Assembly (NCBI GenBank): GCA_919902505.1
Contig: CAKKRE010000082.1
Span: forward strand, 1 to 33,812
Direction of reading: 5' to 3'
DNA length: 33,812 nucleotides
Source: Nitrospiraceae bacterium
GTDB taxonomy: Bacteria; Nitrospirota; Nitrospiria; Nitrospirales; Nitrospiraceae
Part shown: one piece after another, positions 9,152-18,532 of the stretch
How positions within the stretch are numbered: position 1 is the stretch's first letter
Layout: the number at the start of each line of letters is the position of its first letter
Position numbers and translations under genes: made by a program
The notes under the pieces: generated by a model
What the model saw: only the letters and a program-made list of their open reading frames with translations
Database searches by the model: none
Told to the model about the DNA's origin: nothing

Positions 9152-10516
9152 ATGGTTGAAGTTCCCGTTAAGCTCTATCTCGACAAACTATTGAAATCAG
9201 CACGTGAAGCCGTGCGGCCATTTTCTCTGATGACGGGTCCGGACAGAGATAAGGCCTTGCGGGGGATGGCGACCTCGATTGCGGAGGCAGAAGAGGACAT
9301 CCTGGCCGCCAATGAGAAGGATGTGGACGCGGTCGGGAAGTCCATGACGGGGTACGAGAACCGGGAGCGAGTACGAGACGCGGTGGCGCGGGTTCGTATG
9401 ACGGCCGACGACGTGAAGGCGATGGTGGATCGACTGCACCGGATCGCCGACTTGCCGGATCCGCTCGGTGAGGTGTTGGGACGTCACGATGAACCCAACG
9501 GGCTCCAGGTCAGCCGCGTGCGTGTGCCGATCGGGGTGATCGGTATTGTGTCGGAACTGGCGCCGCTCGAAACGATCGACGCACTGGCGCTCTGCTTGAA
9601 GTCCGGTAACGTCTGTGTGTTCCGCGGTTCCCCGGATTGGACGCTGACGCAACAGACCATTGCCGCCTGTCTCTCGAAGGCCGCCGCAGATGCCGGAGTT
9701 CCTCTCGGCGCCTGTACGATTATCGAGCGCCCGGAGAAGGAGGCGGCGCTGGAACTGATCAAGTCCGGCAAGGCCTTGGACGCGATCATTCCGCGCGGCG
9801 GTGCGGGGCTGCGCAAAGTGGTGCAGGAGCAGGCCAAGATGCCGATCCTGTGTCACGACGGCGGCATCACCCATGTCTACATCGACGGTGATGTCGATAT
9901 TCCGCTGGCCCAAAACATCGTGGTGAACTCCAAAGTGCAGCAGCCGTCGGCGGCCAATTCATTGGATACGTTGCTGGTCCATCAAGGCATCGCCAGGCCG
10001 CTCCTGTCGGCGCTGATTCTGCGGTTGCTCGACGAATTCAAGATCGACGTGCTGGGCTGTCCGAAGACCGTGGCGCTCATGGGCCAGATGCTCATGACCG
10101 GACACAAGGCCGTCAAGCCGGCGCAGGATGCAGATTGGAATCGGCAGTTTCAGGGGCCTACCATGGCGATCAAAATGGTGCCGAGTTTCGATGACGCGCT
10201 GGCTCATATTACGCAACACGGGCCGAGTCACACCTGCGTCATCGTGACGAAATCGTATGAGTCCGCCATGCGCTTCACCAAAGAGGTCGATGCCGGTTCG
10301 GTCCTGGTCAACGCCTCGTCGCGCCTGAATGCCGGCGACAGTTTGGGATTCGGCGCCGATGTCGGGTTGAGTTCCTCGCGCCATCATGCGCGAGGGCCGA
10401 TCGGCCTGGCGCAGCTCACCTGCGAAAAGTATGTCGTCTTCGGCAGCGGTCAGCTCCGGCACCCCCATCCGGTGCCGCTGGCCTACGAGGACGCCATCAT
10501 GCTCAAGAGGCCGTAA
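9152..10516 (+). CDS. ProA-like aldehyde dehydrogenase without the catalytic cysteine
   Basis: The 454-aa protein aligns along its length with glutamate-5-semialdehyde dehydrogenase (gamma-glutamyl phosphate reductase), the second step of proline synthesis. I use the ATG at 9152, where ProA-like homology starts (VEVPVKLYLDKLLKSAREA); an earlier in-frame start at 9080 would add low-complexity residues. Conserved parts include PIGVIGIV, ALCLKSGN, IPRGGAGLRK and SSSRHHARGPIGLAQLT. Two active-site signatures are changed. The family's R-P-S-x-C-N catalytic loop here reads QPSAANS, with Ala268 where the thiol nucleophile should be. The Y-E-x-R-P-N-V segment reads SELAPLE. A C-terminal tail of about 25 residues (GQLRHPHPVPL...) extends past the usual end. 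I therefore do not call it proA: it is a divergent paralogue, possibly non-catalytic or with another chemistry. It has its own promoter and is followed after 10 bp by a methyltransferase. Confidence 0.85.
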   Translation: MVEVPVKLYLDKLLKSAREAVRPFSLMTGPDRDKALRGMATSIAEAEEDILAANEKDVDAVGKSMTGYENRERVRDAVARVRMTADDVKAMVDRLHRIADLPDPLGEVLGRHDEPNGLQVSRVRVPIGVIGIVSELAPLETIDALALCLKSGNVCVFRGSPDWTLTQQTIAACLSKAAADAGVPLGACTIIERPEKEAALELIKSGKALDAIIPRGGAGLRKVVQEQAKMPILCHDGGITHVYIDGDVDIPLAQNIVVNSKVQQPSAANSLDTLLVHQGIARPLLSALILRLLDEFKIDVLGCPKTVALMGQMLMTGHKAVKPAQDADWNRQFQGPTMAIKMVPSFDDALAHITQHGPSHTCVIVTKSYESAMRFTKEVDAGSVLVNASSRLNAGDSLGFGADVGLSSSRHHARGPIGLAQLTCEKYVVFGSGQLRHPHPVPLAYEDAIMLKRP

Positions 10517-10526
10517 CGCGAGTATC

Positions 10527-11780
10527 GTGAACGTCTCTCGTGAAAAGGACCCTGTGCCCGGCGACACGAACGACGAGATACGAGCGAGCCTGCGCGAGCA
10601 CTTAGCCTGGTGGGGACTCCGGCACGTCGAAACCGATGCGGCCTACTTTGCCTGGCAGCGGGAAGTCTTCTCCCCGCAAGAGATCACGACACTTCATCGG
10701 CACATTGACGCCAAACGGCAGGCCACAGGCGGTCCTGCTGCTGAAATTGCGTTCTACGATCTGACCGCTCAGCCCCGCTCCGTTCCCGCGCTCTACAGCC
10801 AGCGATACGAATATTATCTGGAGGTCGGCGCACGCGTGGCCGGGCATCTCGACGATGCCTCGACGATGCTCGATGTCGGCTGCGGCATCGGCATTCTCAC
10901 GACCTTCTATGCGAAACGGTGCCCGGGATCGACCATTGTCGGGATCGATCGATCGCCGGCCTCCATTGACCTTGCCCGGCAGCGGGCGCAGGAGCTGGGC
11001 CTGACCAATGTACGCTTTGAATGCCGTGATTTAGATCAACAGGATCTCGCCGGGTATGTTGACCTGATCATTGCCACCCACACATTGCTGCAGGCTGAGC
11101 AGGAGCCGGGCCTGCCCAGTTGCGGCTGGAGCACGTTCGCACGTTCAGCAGATGCGCAGGCGCAACGAGGATTCGAGCAGCGGACCGGCGTGGGTATTCT
11201 GCTTGACAGGCTCCGTGCCGGGTTGACTCCTGCCGGCCGCATGGTGCTGTTCGAAAAAACCAGACAACTGGCACGCCGCATTCCATTCCAGCGCGCGCTC
11301 GCTGCTCGCGGCCTCGTATTGCTCGCGCCGCCGGAGCCGGTCCGTTATCGATCGGTGGAGGAGGTCACGGACGACGGGCCGTTGTATGTGTTGGGACTGG
11401 TGTCCCCGGAGCAAGGATTACTTTGGGATGAATCGCCGGAAGCGGATGGAATCCCGCCGCTCGATCTGGACTCGCTCCGCTCGGCTCGGGCACAAGGCGA
11501 CCAGCCGCTGTACGAAAATCATCAGCCTTCCGCGGAACAGGGATGGCGCTCGTTGCCGTCGAAACACGTGACCGCTCAGGTCACCAGCACAGAGCCGGAT
11601 GGCCGACAGTTGCATGTCGAATGGGGGCGGGCAGGGGCATTCGTCTATCTGTATTGCGCCAACACCTTCGACCAGCGTCAATTGGTCCTGATTGAGCCGG
11701 CCCGCGCTGCTGTGCTGGAGACCTACTATCGGGAAATCACCAGGGAGCAGCCTGTCGGTGGGAAGGAGCCCGTGCGATGA
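10527..11780 (+). CDS. Class I SAM-dependent methyltransferase with unknown C-terminal domain
   Basis: The central part has a Rossmann methyltransferase core: motif I MLDVGCGIGILTTFYA, then the acidic residue after strand 2 (IVGIDRSPASIDLARQRA) and a motif near FECRDLDQ. The N-terminal ~95 residues and C-terminal ~130 residues (including ENHQPSAEQGWRSLPSKHV) are not familiar to me. The start is uncertain: GTG at 10527 is used. A GTG at 10554 with AAGGA 4 bp upstream is an alternative; the frame is open further upstream but there overlaps the ProA-like gene. It follows that gene by 10 bp and overlaps the next gene by 4 bp (ATGA), so the three probably form one operon. The substrate is unknown; small-molecule methylation is a guess from context. 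Confidence 0.75.
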   Translation: MNVSREKDPVPGDTNDEIRASLREHLAWWGLRHVETDAAYFAWQREVFSPQEITTLHRHIDAKRQATGGPAAEIAFYDLTAQPRSVPALYSQRYEYYLEVGARVAGHLDDASTMLDVGCGIGILTTFYAKRCPGSTIVGIDRSPASIDLARQRAQELGLTNVRFECRDLDQQDLAGYVDLIIATHTLLQAEQEPGLPSCGWSTFARSADAQAQRGFEQRTGVGILLDRLRAGLTPAGRMVLFEKTRQLARRIPFQRALAARGLVLLAPPEPVRYRSVEEVTDDGPLYVLGLVSPEQGLLWDESPEADGIPPLDLDSLRSARAQGDQPLYENHQPSAEQGWRSLPSKHVTAQVTSTEPDGRQLHVEWGRAGAFVYLYCANTFDQRQLVLIEPARAAVLETYYREITREQPVGGKEPVR

Positions 11781-12628
11781 CGCCTGCGATCAATCGGCCT
11801 GAATCTTCTGCATCGGCCGTACAGGAAGTGGTTGGGCTGGTGCCCGCAGCCGGGCTGGCGAAACGCTTGCAACCCTTCCCCTGTAGTAAGGAGGTCTATC
11901 CGGTCGGCTTCGTGCCGGATCGGCAAACCGGGAAGCCTCGTCCGAAGGTCGCGGCGCATTATCTCCTGGAAAAATTCAGCGCTGCCGGGATTACAAAGGC
12001 CTATCTGGTGATTCGAGACGGCAAATGGGACATTCCGAACTATTTCCGCGAGGGCGGAGTGGTGGGGTTGTCGCTCGCCTACATCGTGATCGCCGGCTCG
12101 CTGGGACCGCCGGATACCATCGACCGCGCCTATCCCTTTCTGGAACGGAAGCGTGTGGCCTTCGGATTTCCCGATATTCTCTTCGGCCCGGACGATGCCT
12201 ATCGGCAGCTGATCGCGGCGCAAGAGCGAACCGGAGCGGATGTGGTCCTGGGGCTGCATCGGGTGTATGACCATCGCGTCTGGGACATGGTGGAGTGCGA
12301 TGCCGACGGCCTCGTGCGGAATATCGTGATGAAACCGGTGACGACGACGTTGACCTACGGCTGGTGTTGCGCGGTCTGGACACCGGCCTTCTCGGAGTTT
12401 CTCCACCGCTTTCTGCGCGCGGAGGAGACTCGCCGCAATTTGGCGCAATTGGCCAATACCGCCCATGATCTGGGCGGGGATTTAGCCGTGGGGGTGGTAC
12501 TGCAGGCCGCGTTGAAAGCGGGGTTGTTGCTGCAGAGCGTGATCTTTCCCCACGATACCTACATCGATATCGGCACGCCGGAAGATCTTGCCAAAGCGGT
12601 GCGTCGGTTCAACCCGCCCGAACGATAA
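11777..12628 (+). CDS. Sugar-1-phosphate nucleotidyltransferase-like protein
   Basis: The 283-aa product belongs to the NTP_transferase family (glucose-1-phosphate thymidylyl/uridylyl-transferase type). The nucleotide-binding loop near the N-terminus reads GLVPAAGLAKRLQPFPCSKEVYPVG, a variant of the usual G-x-G-T-R-x-x-P-x-T signature in which the Lys of SKE is kept. Further family features are FGFPDILFGPDDAY (the acidic metal ligand region), GADVVLGLH, and DTYIDIGTPEDLAKAV at the end, which matches the common Y-x-D-x-G-T-P-E-D motif. It would activate a sugar phosphate as a nucleotide sugar. It overlaps the methyltransferase stop by 4 bp. It converges on the CHAT gene with 9 bp between stops. 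The exact sugar and nucleotide are not determinable. Confidence 0.82.
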   Translation: MTPAINRPESSASAVQEVVGLVPAAGLAKRLQPFPCSKEVYPVGFVPDRQTGKPRPKVAAHYLLEKFSAAGITKAYLVIRDGKWDIPNYFREGGVVGLSLAYIVIAGSLGPPDTIDRAYPFLERKRVAFGFPDILFGPDDAYRQLIAAQERTGADVVLGLHRVYDHRVWDMVECDADGLVRNIVMKPVTTTLTYGWCCAVWTPAFSEFLHRFLRAEETRRNLAQLANTAHDLGGDLAVGVVLQAALKAGLLLQSVIFPHDTYIDIGTPEDLAKAVRRFNPPER

Positions 12629-12637
12629 CTCCGACAC

Positions 12638-15600
12638 TTACGGATAGGCCGCCAGGAGCCGCTCGGCAATCCTGAGGCGATCCCGATCTTCTTGTTTCTT
12701 GCACTGTCTTCGACAAGCCGCGCAGAACCGCAGGCGACCGGCAATCGAGCTGATGCCGCGGTCCTTGTTGTAGAAAAACGGGCAATCGGCCGGTCCCACG
12801 CCGGGGAGATGGGGAATGAGGTTCGCGACCACGGCAGCCGCGAGGTGGGCCATCATCCGTTCGACCGTAAATTCCGGACCCGTCAGCTGGTCGAGCAGGT
12901 CGAACGTGGACACGATGGAGAGACGCTCGCCCTTTCCCGGTTCGATCGGCCAATAGTAGAGATTTTTCTTTTTTCCGCTCCTGAGCGGGAAGTTGATCAT
13001 GCAGACCAGTCGATCCAGACCCAGTTCTCTTGGCTTGTTTTTCAGCCGCTCATAGAGGGTTTCGGCGACCACGTAGGCCTGATCTTCGTCTTGTTCCCGT
13101 CGCCAGGTGCCGATCGGCGCAGGGAACGAGACGGTTTCAAAGGAATAGACATCCTGCACCGTTGTCAGACGATCGCAAATCTCGGGGAGGTGGGGAATCA
13201 TGCGATGCGCGTTCCACATGCCGATCTTGATCCGGTCCTGTATGGCGCGTCTGCGCTGTCGTTCCGAAATGGTCCTGGTGCGTTCATACTCGGCTGCCGG
13301 TCTCGGAACACAAATCCGCTGGGCCGGGTTGCGCGCAAACACGACCGGTACGGCCCAATCGATGGCTTCTCCCGAAATCGAATAATTGACGGCCACCCGC
13401 GCTTCACGCGCCGCATCGCCGATGGACTGGCCCATGGCCAGCGCCCAATAGAAGTGGCGGGCAAAGGATGTCGCCGACACGTCCAGCACAGGGTATTGGT
13501 TGGCAACGACGGCCGGGACGCCGCCGGCGATCAAGGCCTGCGCCACCCCTCGGCTGAAGTCTTCGCGTCCCCCCTGTCCGGTCTCGCAGGCGTTCAGACA
13601 CACCAGACGAATGCCGCGCCGGCATACAATCTGCCGGAGCGTGGTTGAATCCAGTTCATGCACGCCGCCCTCAGCATTTTCGAAGAGGAGATAGCCGCAG
13701 TCGTCCTGCTCCCGATATTCGCCATGTCCGATGAAGTGCAGAATGTCGAACGGCGCGGCGGCGCCTTCGAGCGTTCGATGTAACAACTCAGGCGTGGCGT
13801 CGAGCAGGAGTTCCACGTCCGCCAGTTTCGCGTCGAGCAGTCGACGGAATCCGCTGCGAATGACGTCGGTTTCTTCCTCGACGGACAAGGCACCCAATCC
13901 CAACGGCTGTGCGACGACGACGAGAATGCGCATAGGGCCGGTTCGAGCCGGTATGCGTTCGGCGGGAATGGATGTGAGCACGTTGCGTGTGAAATTCACT
14001 TCCTCCAGCGCCAGGAAGGTCCTGCGATCGGGATCGTAGATGAATTCCCACGCCTGTCTGGCGAGCCAATGATTGTCCGAGGTAAAGATCAAGTTGAGCC
14101 GTTGCGTGACCTGTTCAGACCGGGCGGCATCGTAGAGACGGCGGACCTGGTCAGGAAAGAGCGCATTAAACAATGCGCCGCCGAATTCCTGGAGGTCTTT
14201 CTCGCCGGGTAGTTGAGGATAGCGGGGATCCCCGTCGATATAGCCGTGGAGGTGCTGTTGCATGGCATCGATGTCCTGCCACTGCGCGGCCGCCGGCTTC
14301 TGTTTGGCGCGGGCTCTGCCCGCAGTGCTGCCCGTCCCGATGTGCACCGTCTCCATCACCCGCGCATTACGGAAGGTGGCGATGAGCGTCGCGACCGCAT
14401 CGCGCGGGTCGGGATCGATGAGGGCGAGTTGGAACACGTCGTCGGGTTCGGCGCTCTGGGTCAGGGCGACTAGAGGCGGGACTGTCGTTGAGGCATGAGT
14501 CGCAGTCACAGTGGGGGAGCTGATGGCCGGTTGCTCGCGTGCAGGACCGGCTGCGATGGTGGGCTGCGCTTCAGTGCGAACCGCGCCCCGCCGCTTGCCG
14601 GACGGCAGGTCGTGCTCGATGTCGATCGGTGCCGCGGGCTGGGCCTCCCCGCGTAGAGCGCGGACCAAGAAGTCGACCGTGCCCGGATCGTCGAAGAAGT
14701 TCACATGGTTCACCGCCTTCTGTTGCGCCAGGTTTCCACCTAATCCGAAGCAGCCGACGCGGGTGCCCGGGATCGTGATCGCCCCACCGCTTCCCGAATC
14801 CACTCGCCAACCGCCTTCGGTCGGAACGACCAGATCGTTGGCCGTGGGAAAGAACAAGTCGGCTCCCGCATCGATGATTCGTTGCAGCACCCCCGCGTCC
14901 GGTTCGTAATTGGCGACCAGGGCCGAGTAGGCCTCGTTGGGAGGGTTTGGGGTGGCCTGCAACGCCTGGATGATGTCACCCTTATTGTCCATCGAGGCCA
15001 GCCCCGGTAGCCCGCCCACCAGACGGCGAGCGATCCAGGAGAGGGCTTCGCTGACAAATTCGACGCCGGTGGTGAAAGGATTGTCGGGAAATAATTCCAG
15101 GACGTTGGAGAGCCAGCTGGTGTACTGGGTGACATGGTCGGGTGAAGCCAGGGGGGTGCCTTCATTCGGGCTGGCGACGAGCACGGCACGGCCCAGTACA
15201 AACCGGTCAGCCAGCGAGCCGAAGAGGTCGCGACGTTCCACCAGATGCCGCAGGACCAGGCCACCGCGCGAATGGGTGATCACGTCGAAGGTCGTCGGGC
15301 GAGCGGGGAGGGCTTCGAGCAGCATCTGCACGTTGTCTTGCGGCGTGCGACTCAGGGTGAAGTGATCGAATCCATAGATGCGATTGCCATACACCGCCTG
15401 CAGTTCTTCGAAGAATGTTCTGCCGTTGCTGCCGCGGGTCTGCGCCAGCGAGCGGAAGGCTGCTTTGGTGCTGGAAAAGGTCCCGTGGATGAACAGAAGA
15501 TTCCGCTCCGATGCGCTCAACGTCTGTAAGTCTGCGGCAGGCAGGCCCGATTCTCCGCCGAGACTGTCGGCGGTTATGGACAGCCACCCTTCCCGTTGTT

Positions 15601-16114
15601 TTTTCAATTTCCACGTGGCGGTTTCCCACAGCAGCGCGAGTTTCGAGAGGGCAAAGTCGGCAATTTTCCCTGCCACTTTGAGCACCACGGCTTTGATCGC
15701 CGCGCTGATGAATCCGCGGCGGCCGCCTGCTTCAGCGATGGGCGCGGCCGGCACCGGGATCGAGAACCGATAGATTCTCTTCCCGCCGCGTCGAGTCCCG
15801 CGTCGGGCCGGTTCCGTCGGCATATGGAAGCGGATGGCTCCGGAGGCGTATCGCGTCATCACGATATACGCGTCGTCAGGAGCGCCTTCGACATCCAGGG
15901 TGAGGGGAGCCGGGGCCGCCTCGCCTCGTCTGGCCTTCGGCGTCGCGGTGAGGGTTTGCTCGACTTCCCAGCGCTTGGTGGCGGTGAGGTTGGCCACAAA
16001 GGGGTCAGGTACCTCTCCTGCTGCCCGTCGCCCTCCACGAGCCTGTTCCGCCGCACGAACGTCCCAGCCCTCTGTTGTCGACCAGCTTACCTTGCCGGAT
16101 TTTTTGTGCGCCAT
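12638..16114 (-). CDS. Lipase-like alpha/beta hydrolase - CHAT protease fusion protein
   Basis: A 1158-aa soluble protein with three recognisable parts. Residues ~200-485 form an alpha/beta hydrolase: oxyanion-type LLFIHGTFSS, nucleophile elbow THSRGG (Ser282), and candidate acid and base D427 (TANDLVVP) and H470 (AVNHVNFF). Residues ~725-930 form a CHAT (caspase-HetF) protease with the dyad His797 (HFIGHG) and Cys843 (LNACETG). The C-terminal ~220 residues are less familiar. They end with a cysteine cluster (one Cys in ADCPFF, then FCAACRRQC) that could bind zinc, and resemble the degenerate metallopeptidase-like modules seen in effector proteins, though no HExxH motif is present. No signal peptide is visible. 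CHAT proteases often act in prokaryotic cell-death or immune systems, but no sensor gene lies beside it. The start at 16114 has only a G-rich run as ribosome-binding site. Confidence 0.85.
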   Translation of the reverse strand: MAHKKSGKVSWSTTEGWDVRAAEQARGGRRAAGEVPDPFVANLTATKRWEVEQTLTATPKARRGEAAPAPLTLDVEGAPDDAYIVMTRYASGAIRFHMPTEPARRGTRRGGKRIYRFSIPVPAAPIAEAGGRRGFISAAIKAVVLKVAGKIADFALSKLALLWETATWKLKKQREGWLSITADSLGGESGLPAADLQTLSASERNLLFIHGTFSSTKAAFRSLAQTRGSNGRTFFEELQAVYGNRIYGFDHFTLSRTPQDNVQMLLEALPARPTTFDVITHSRGGLVLRHLVERRDLFGSLADRFVLGRAVLVASPNEGTPLASPDHVTQYTSWLSNVLELFPDNPFTTGVEFVSEALSWIARRLVGGLPGLASMDNKGDIIQALQATPNPPNEAYSALVANYEPDAGVLQRIIDAGADLFFPTANDLVVPTEGGWRVDSGSGGAITIPGTRVGCFGLGGNLAQQKAVNHVNFFDDPGTVDFLVRALRGEAQPAAPIDIEHDLPSGKRRGAVRTEAQPTIAAGPAREQPAISSPTVTATHASTTVPPLVALTQSAEPDDVFQLALIDPDPRDAVATLIATFRNARVMETVHIGTGSTAGRARAKQKPAAAQWQDIDAMQQHLHGYIDGDPRYPQLPGEKDLQEFGGALFNALFPDQVRRLYDAARSEQVTQRLNLIFTSDNHWLARQAWEFIYDPDRRTFLALEEVNFTRNVLTSIPAERIPARTGPMRILVVVAQPLGLGALSVEEETDVIRSGFRRLLDAKLADVELLLDATPELLHRTLEGAAAPFDILHFIGHGEYREQDDCGYLLFENAEGGVHELDSTTLRQIVCRRGIRLVCLNACETGQGGREDFSRGVAQALIAGGVPAVVANQYPVLDVSATSFARHFYWALAMGQSIGDAAREARVAVNYSISGEAIDWAVPVVFARNPAQRICVPRPAAEYERTRTISERQRRRAIQDRIKIGMWNAHRMIPHLPEICDRLTTVQDVYSFETVSFPAPIGTWRREQDEDQAYVVAETLYERLKNKPRELGLDRLVCMINFPLRSGKKKNLYYWPIEPGKGERLSIVSTFDLLDQLTGPEFTVERMMAHLAAAVVANLIPHLPGVGPADCPFFYNKDRGISSIAGRLRFCAACRRQCKKQEDRDRLRIAERLLAAYP

Positions 16115-16419
16115 GATGGGCCCCCACTTCGCTCGTCATACCGAGCGCAATCGATTCATGTGGTCTTGTAGCTCGTGTCGCGTGAAGCGTGAGGTGAGCG
16201 AAGTTGAAACGAGATACGCTTCACGAGTGACGAGCGACGGCGGTTCGACTCGTGACCGTCGTTTGAACTGCTTGCGCTTATCCCACAACCGGAACAATCA
16301 GGCAAGAGATTCGTTACGGGGTAGGAAGGAAATACAGGTATTACGCCGTCTGCGATCGTGCCGTCGGTATGCAGCCAGGGGAACCACAAGAATCCTCGCG
16401 CGTCCCTGTCGTAGACGGG
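16115..16419. other. Gene-free stretch upstream of the CHAT gene, containing a dyad repeat
   Basis: No supported gene lies in these 305 bp. It must hold the promoter of the minus-strand CHAT gene and the 3' end of the slipin transcript. Its one clear structure is the inverted repeat listed at 16171-16235. I see no convincing intrinsic terminator. Confidence 0.5.
16171..16235. repeat. REP-like inverted repeat (20-bp arms)
   Basis: The arm 16171-16190 (GCTCGTGTCG then CGTGAAGCGT) pairs with 16216-16235 (ACGCTTCACG then AGTGACGAGC), with three mismatches in 20 and a 25-nt loop. The innermost ten pairs are perfect. The core CTCGTGAAGCGT recurs at 18675-18686 in another intergenic region, as expected for a dispersed repeat. 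As RNA it would form a long stem-loop. Confidence 0.75.
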
Positions 16420-17199
16420 TTATGGCTCGATTGTCTTACCCCAGTTTTTCAAGAACGGGGCGATCGTGTCGATAGGAATCGGGAAGATGGTGGTCGAGTT
16501 TTTCTCGGCGGCAATCTCCACCAGGGTCTGCAGGTAGCGGAGTTGCAGGGCCGCCGGGTTTCGGCTGATCACATCGGCGGCGTCGGCCAGGCGTCGCGAG
16601 GCTTCGAACTCACCTTCGGCATGGATGACCTTGGCGCGACGTTCGCGTTCCGCTTCCGCCTGACGCGCGATGGCCCGTTGCATTTCCTGCGGCAAGTCCA
16701 CGTTTTTTACTTCCACCGCCGTCACCTTGACGCCCCAGGGCTCCGTCTGTTGATCGATGATCCGCTGGAGGTCGGCGTTGATCTGTTCCCGTTTCGACAG
16801 CAGGTCGTCGAGCTGACTCTGCCCCAGCACGCTGCGGAGTGTCGTCTGCGACATCATGGAGGTGGCGTAGAGGTAGTCTTCGACTTGGATGATGGCCCGC
16901 TCCTGGTCCACGACCCGGAAATAAATGACTGCGTTCACCTTGACGGTGACGTTGTCCTTGGTGATGACGTCCTGGGGCGGCACGTCCATCGTCACGGTCC
17001 GCAGGCTGACCCGCACCAGCTTGTCGATGAAGGGGATGATGACCACGACACCGGGACCATTGCCCCCGACGAGTCCCTTGGCAAGCCGGCCCCAACGAAA
17101 GATCACGCCTCGTTCGTATTCCCGGAGCACATTGAACCCCATCAAGATCAGCACCGCCACGAGAAACAGGAGTGCAAACGGACTCGCGAGCGGACCCAT
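16420..17199 (-). CDS. Slipin / stomatin-like SPFH protein
   Basis: The 259-aa product has an N-terminal hydrophobic segment (~8-27) and an SPFH/Band-7 domain with the stomatin signature [46 protein letters not shown] and the coiled helical end [22 protein letters not shown]. This is the usual length for prokaryotic slipins. Slipins form membrane-associated oligomers and are partnered by NfeD-type membrane proteases, which cleave the stomatin C-terminus. The NfeD gene lies immediately upstream on the same strand with 1 bp between stop and start; AAAGGGG in the end of nfeD acts as ribosome-binding site. The pair is therefore an operon. The assignment to the slipin family is firm; the membrane process served is not known. 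Confidence 0.93.
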   Translation of the reverse strand: MGPLASPFALLFLVAVLILMGFNVLREYERGVIFRWGRLAKGLVGGNGPGVVVIIPFIDKLVRVSLRTVTMDVPPQDVITKDNVTVKVNAVIYFRVVDQERAIIQVEDYLYATSMMSQTTLRSVLGQSQLDDLLSKREQINADLQRIIDQQTEPWGVKVTAVEVKNVDLPQEMQRAIARQAEAERERRAKVIHAEGEFEASRRLADAADVISRNPAALQLRYLQTLVEIAAEKNSTTIFPIPIDTIAPFLKNWGKTIEP

Positions 17200-17200
17200 A

Positions 17201-18532
17201 TCAGACCCCTTTCTTCGAGACCGGTTTCACATACAAACGCAACCCATCCACACGGGTGACTTCAGCTTCGTCGCCGGGCTGGAGCGGCTGCTCGCTGACG
17301 GCCTGCCACAGTTCTCCATGCACCGCCAATTGCCCCTGCGGCGTAAGCGCCGTTTTGACCATCCCCACCAGGCCGACCATTTCCTCGCGGCCTGTCACCG
17401 GCCGCCGCCGCATCGCCTTCACCCCCATCCCGACCATAAAGAGAGAAAGACCGGCGACGAGTGCGACCACCGGCAGGATGAGCGACCAAGAAATCTGAAG
17501 GAACTCCGCATCGGTCTTGATCAGCATGACCGATCCGAGGAGCATCGAGATGATTCCGCCGATGGCCAGCAAGCCGAAACTCGTGACGGTGGCTTCCAGA
17601 ATGATGAAGACAATCCCGAGGAGGAACAACAGCACGCCCGCGTAGTTCACCGGCAGCGACTGGAGGGAGTAACACGCCAGGATCAGGCTGATGGCGCCGA
17701 CGATGCCGGGCAGAATGGCTCCGGGGTTATAGAGTTCGGCGATGAGCCCGATGGTGCCGATCGTCATGAGCAGGTAGGCGATGTTCGGATCGCTGAGGAT
17801 TTTGAGAAACTCCAAGCGAAGCCCCATCGGGAATTCGCGCAGGGTCGCGCCTGTCGTGTGCAATATCGTCGGACCGGATTGAAGCGAGACCGTGCGGCCG
17901 TCCAGTTGCTTCAACAATGCCGGCAGGTCATCTGCCACCAGATCGATGATCTTCAGCTTCAGGGCTTCCCGTTCCGTCACGGAGACGCTTTTGCGAACGG
18001 CATCCTCTGCCCAGGCGGCGTTCCGACCCCGCTGCGAGGCGATCGATTTGAGGTAAGCCACGGAATCGTTCTCCACCTTTTCCTTCACCGTCTTGTCCAT
18101 CTCGCCGCCGCCCATGGCGACCGGATGGGCCGCGCCGATATTCGTGCCGGGAGCCATGGCCGCCACATGCGCGGCCATGGTGATGAACACACCGGCAGAG
18201 GCGGCACGACTGCTCGAGGGCGACACGTAGACGACCACGGGAATGGCGGCGCCGGTGATGTCCTTGATGATGAGCCGCATCGAAGGATCGAGGCCGCCGG
18301 GCGTATTGAGGCGGATGATCAAGGCCTGAGCCCCGCTCTCTTGCGCTGATAGGAGCGCATCATGCAGGTATTCGGCGGAGACAGGGGTAATAACTCCGTC
18401 ATAGGTGGCGAGCACCACGAACGATTCGGCTCGCACGGCGATTGGCTCTGCTAAGAGCGCGGTGAGCAGCGCAATCGCGGCGACCATCATTGGGGGAAGC
18501 GGCAGCCGGGGAAGAGGTCTTCGCACATCCAT
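17201..18532 (-). CDS. NfeD-family membrane-bound serine protease (long form)
   Basis: The 443-aa protein has a signal peptide/anchor (~13-35), a ClpP-like protease domain (~38-215), a bundle of membrane helices (~230-385) and a C-terminal NfeD OB-fold domain (~390-443). The Ser-Lys dyad of this class is visible: Ser112 in [11 protein letters not shown] and Lys162 in AYLKSIA. The region [10 protein letters not shown] matches the oxyanion region of the family. This is the long (NfeD1b-type) architecture, known to cleave partner stomatins. The partner slipin gene follows directly in the same operon. The expected location is the inner membrane with the protease outside the cytoplasm. Confidence 0.93.
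   Translation of the reverse strand: MDVRRPLPRLPLPPMMVAAIALLTALLAEPIAVRAESFVVLATYDGVITPVSAEYLHDALLSAQESGAQALIIRLNTPGGLDPSMRLIIKDITGAAIPVVVYVSPSSSRAASAGVFITMAAHVAAMAPGTNIGAAHPVAMGGGEMDKTVKEKVENDSVAYLKSIASQRGRNAAWAEDAVRKSVSVTEREALKLKIIDLVADDLPALLKQLDGRTVSLQSGPTILHTTGATLREFPMGLRLEFLKILSDPNIAYLLMTIGTIGLIAELYNPGAILPGIVGAISLILACYSLQSLPVNYAGVLLFLLGIVFIILEATVTSFGLLAIGGIISMLLGSVMLIKTDAEFLQISWSLILPVVALVAGLSLFMVGMGVKAMRRRPVTGREEMVGLVGMVKTALTPQGQLAVHGELWQAVSEQPLQPGDEAEVTRVDGLRLYVKPVSKKGV

Noticed and set aside
12629-12637. Bidirectional terminator between the convergent nucleotidyltransferase and CHAT genes
   Set aside because: Only 9 bp separate the stops and no stem-loop with U-tract is visible.
12692-13648. 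Plus-strand frames opposite the CHAT protein
   Set aside because: The CHAT catalytic motifs fix the coding strand as minus.
16925-18349. Plus-strand frame of 474 codons
   Set aside because: Antisense to the slipin and NfeD genes, with His/Asp/Arg-rich low-complexity translation typical of a shadow frame.
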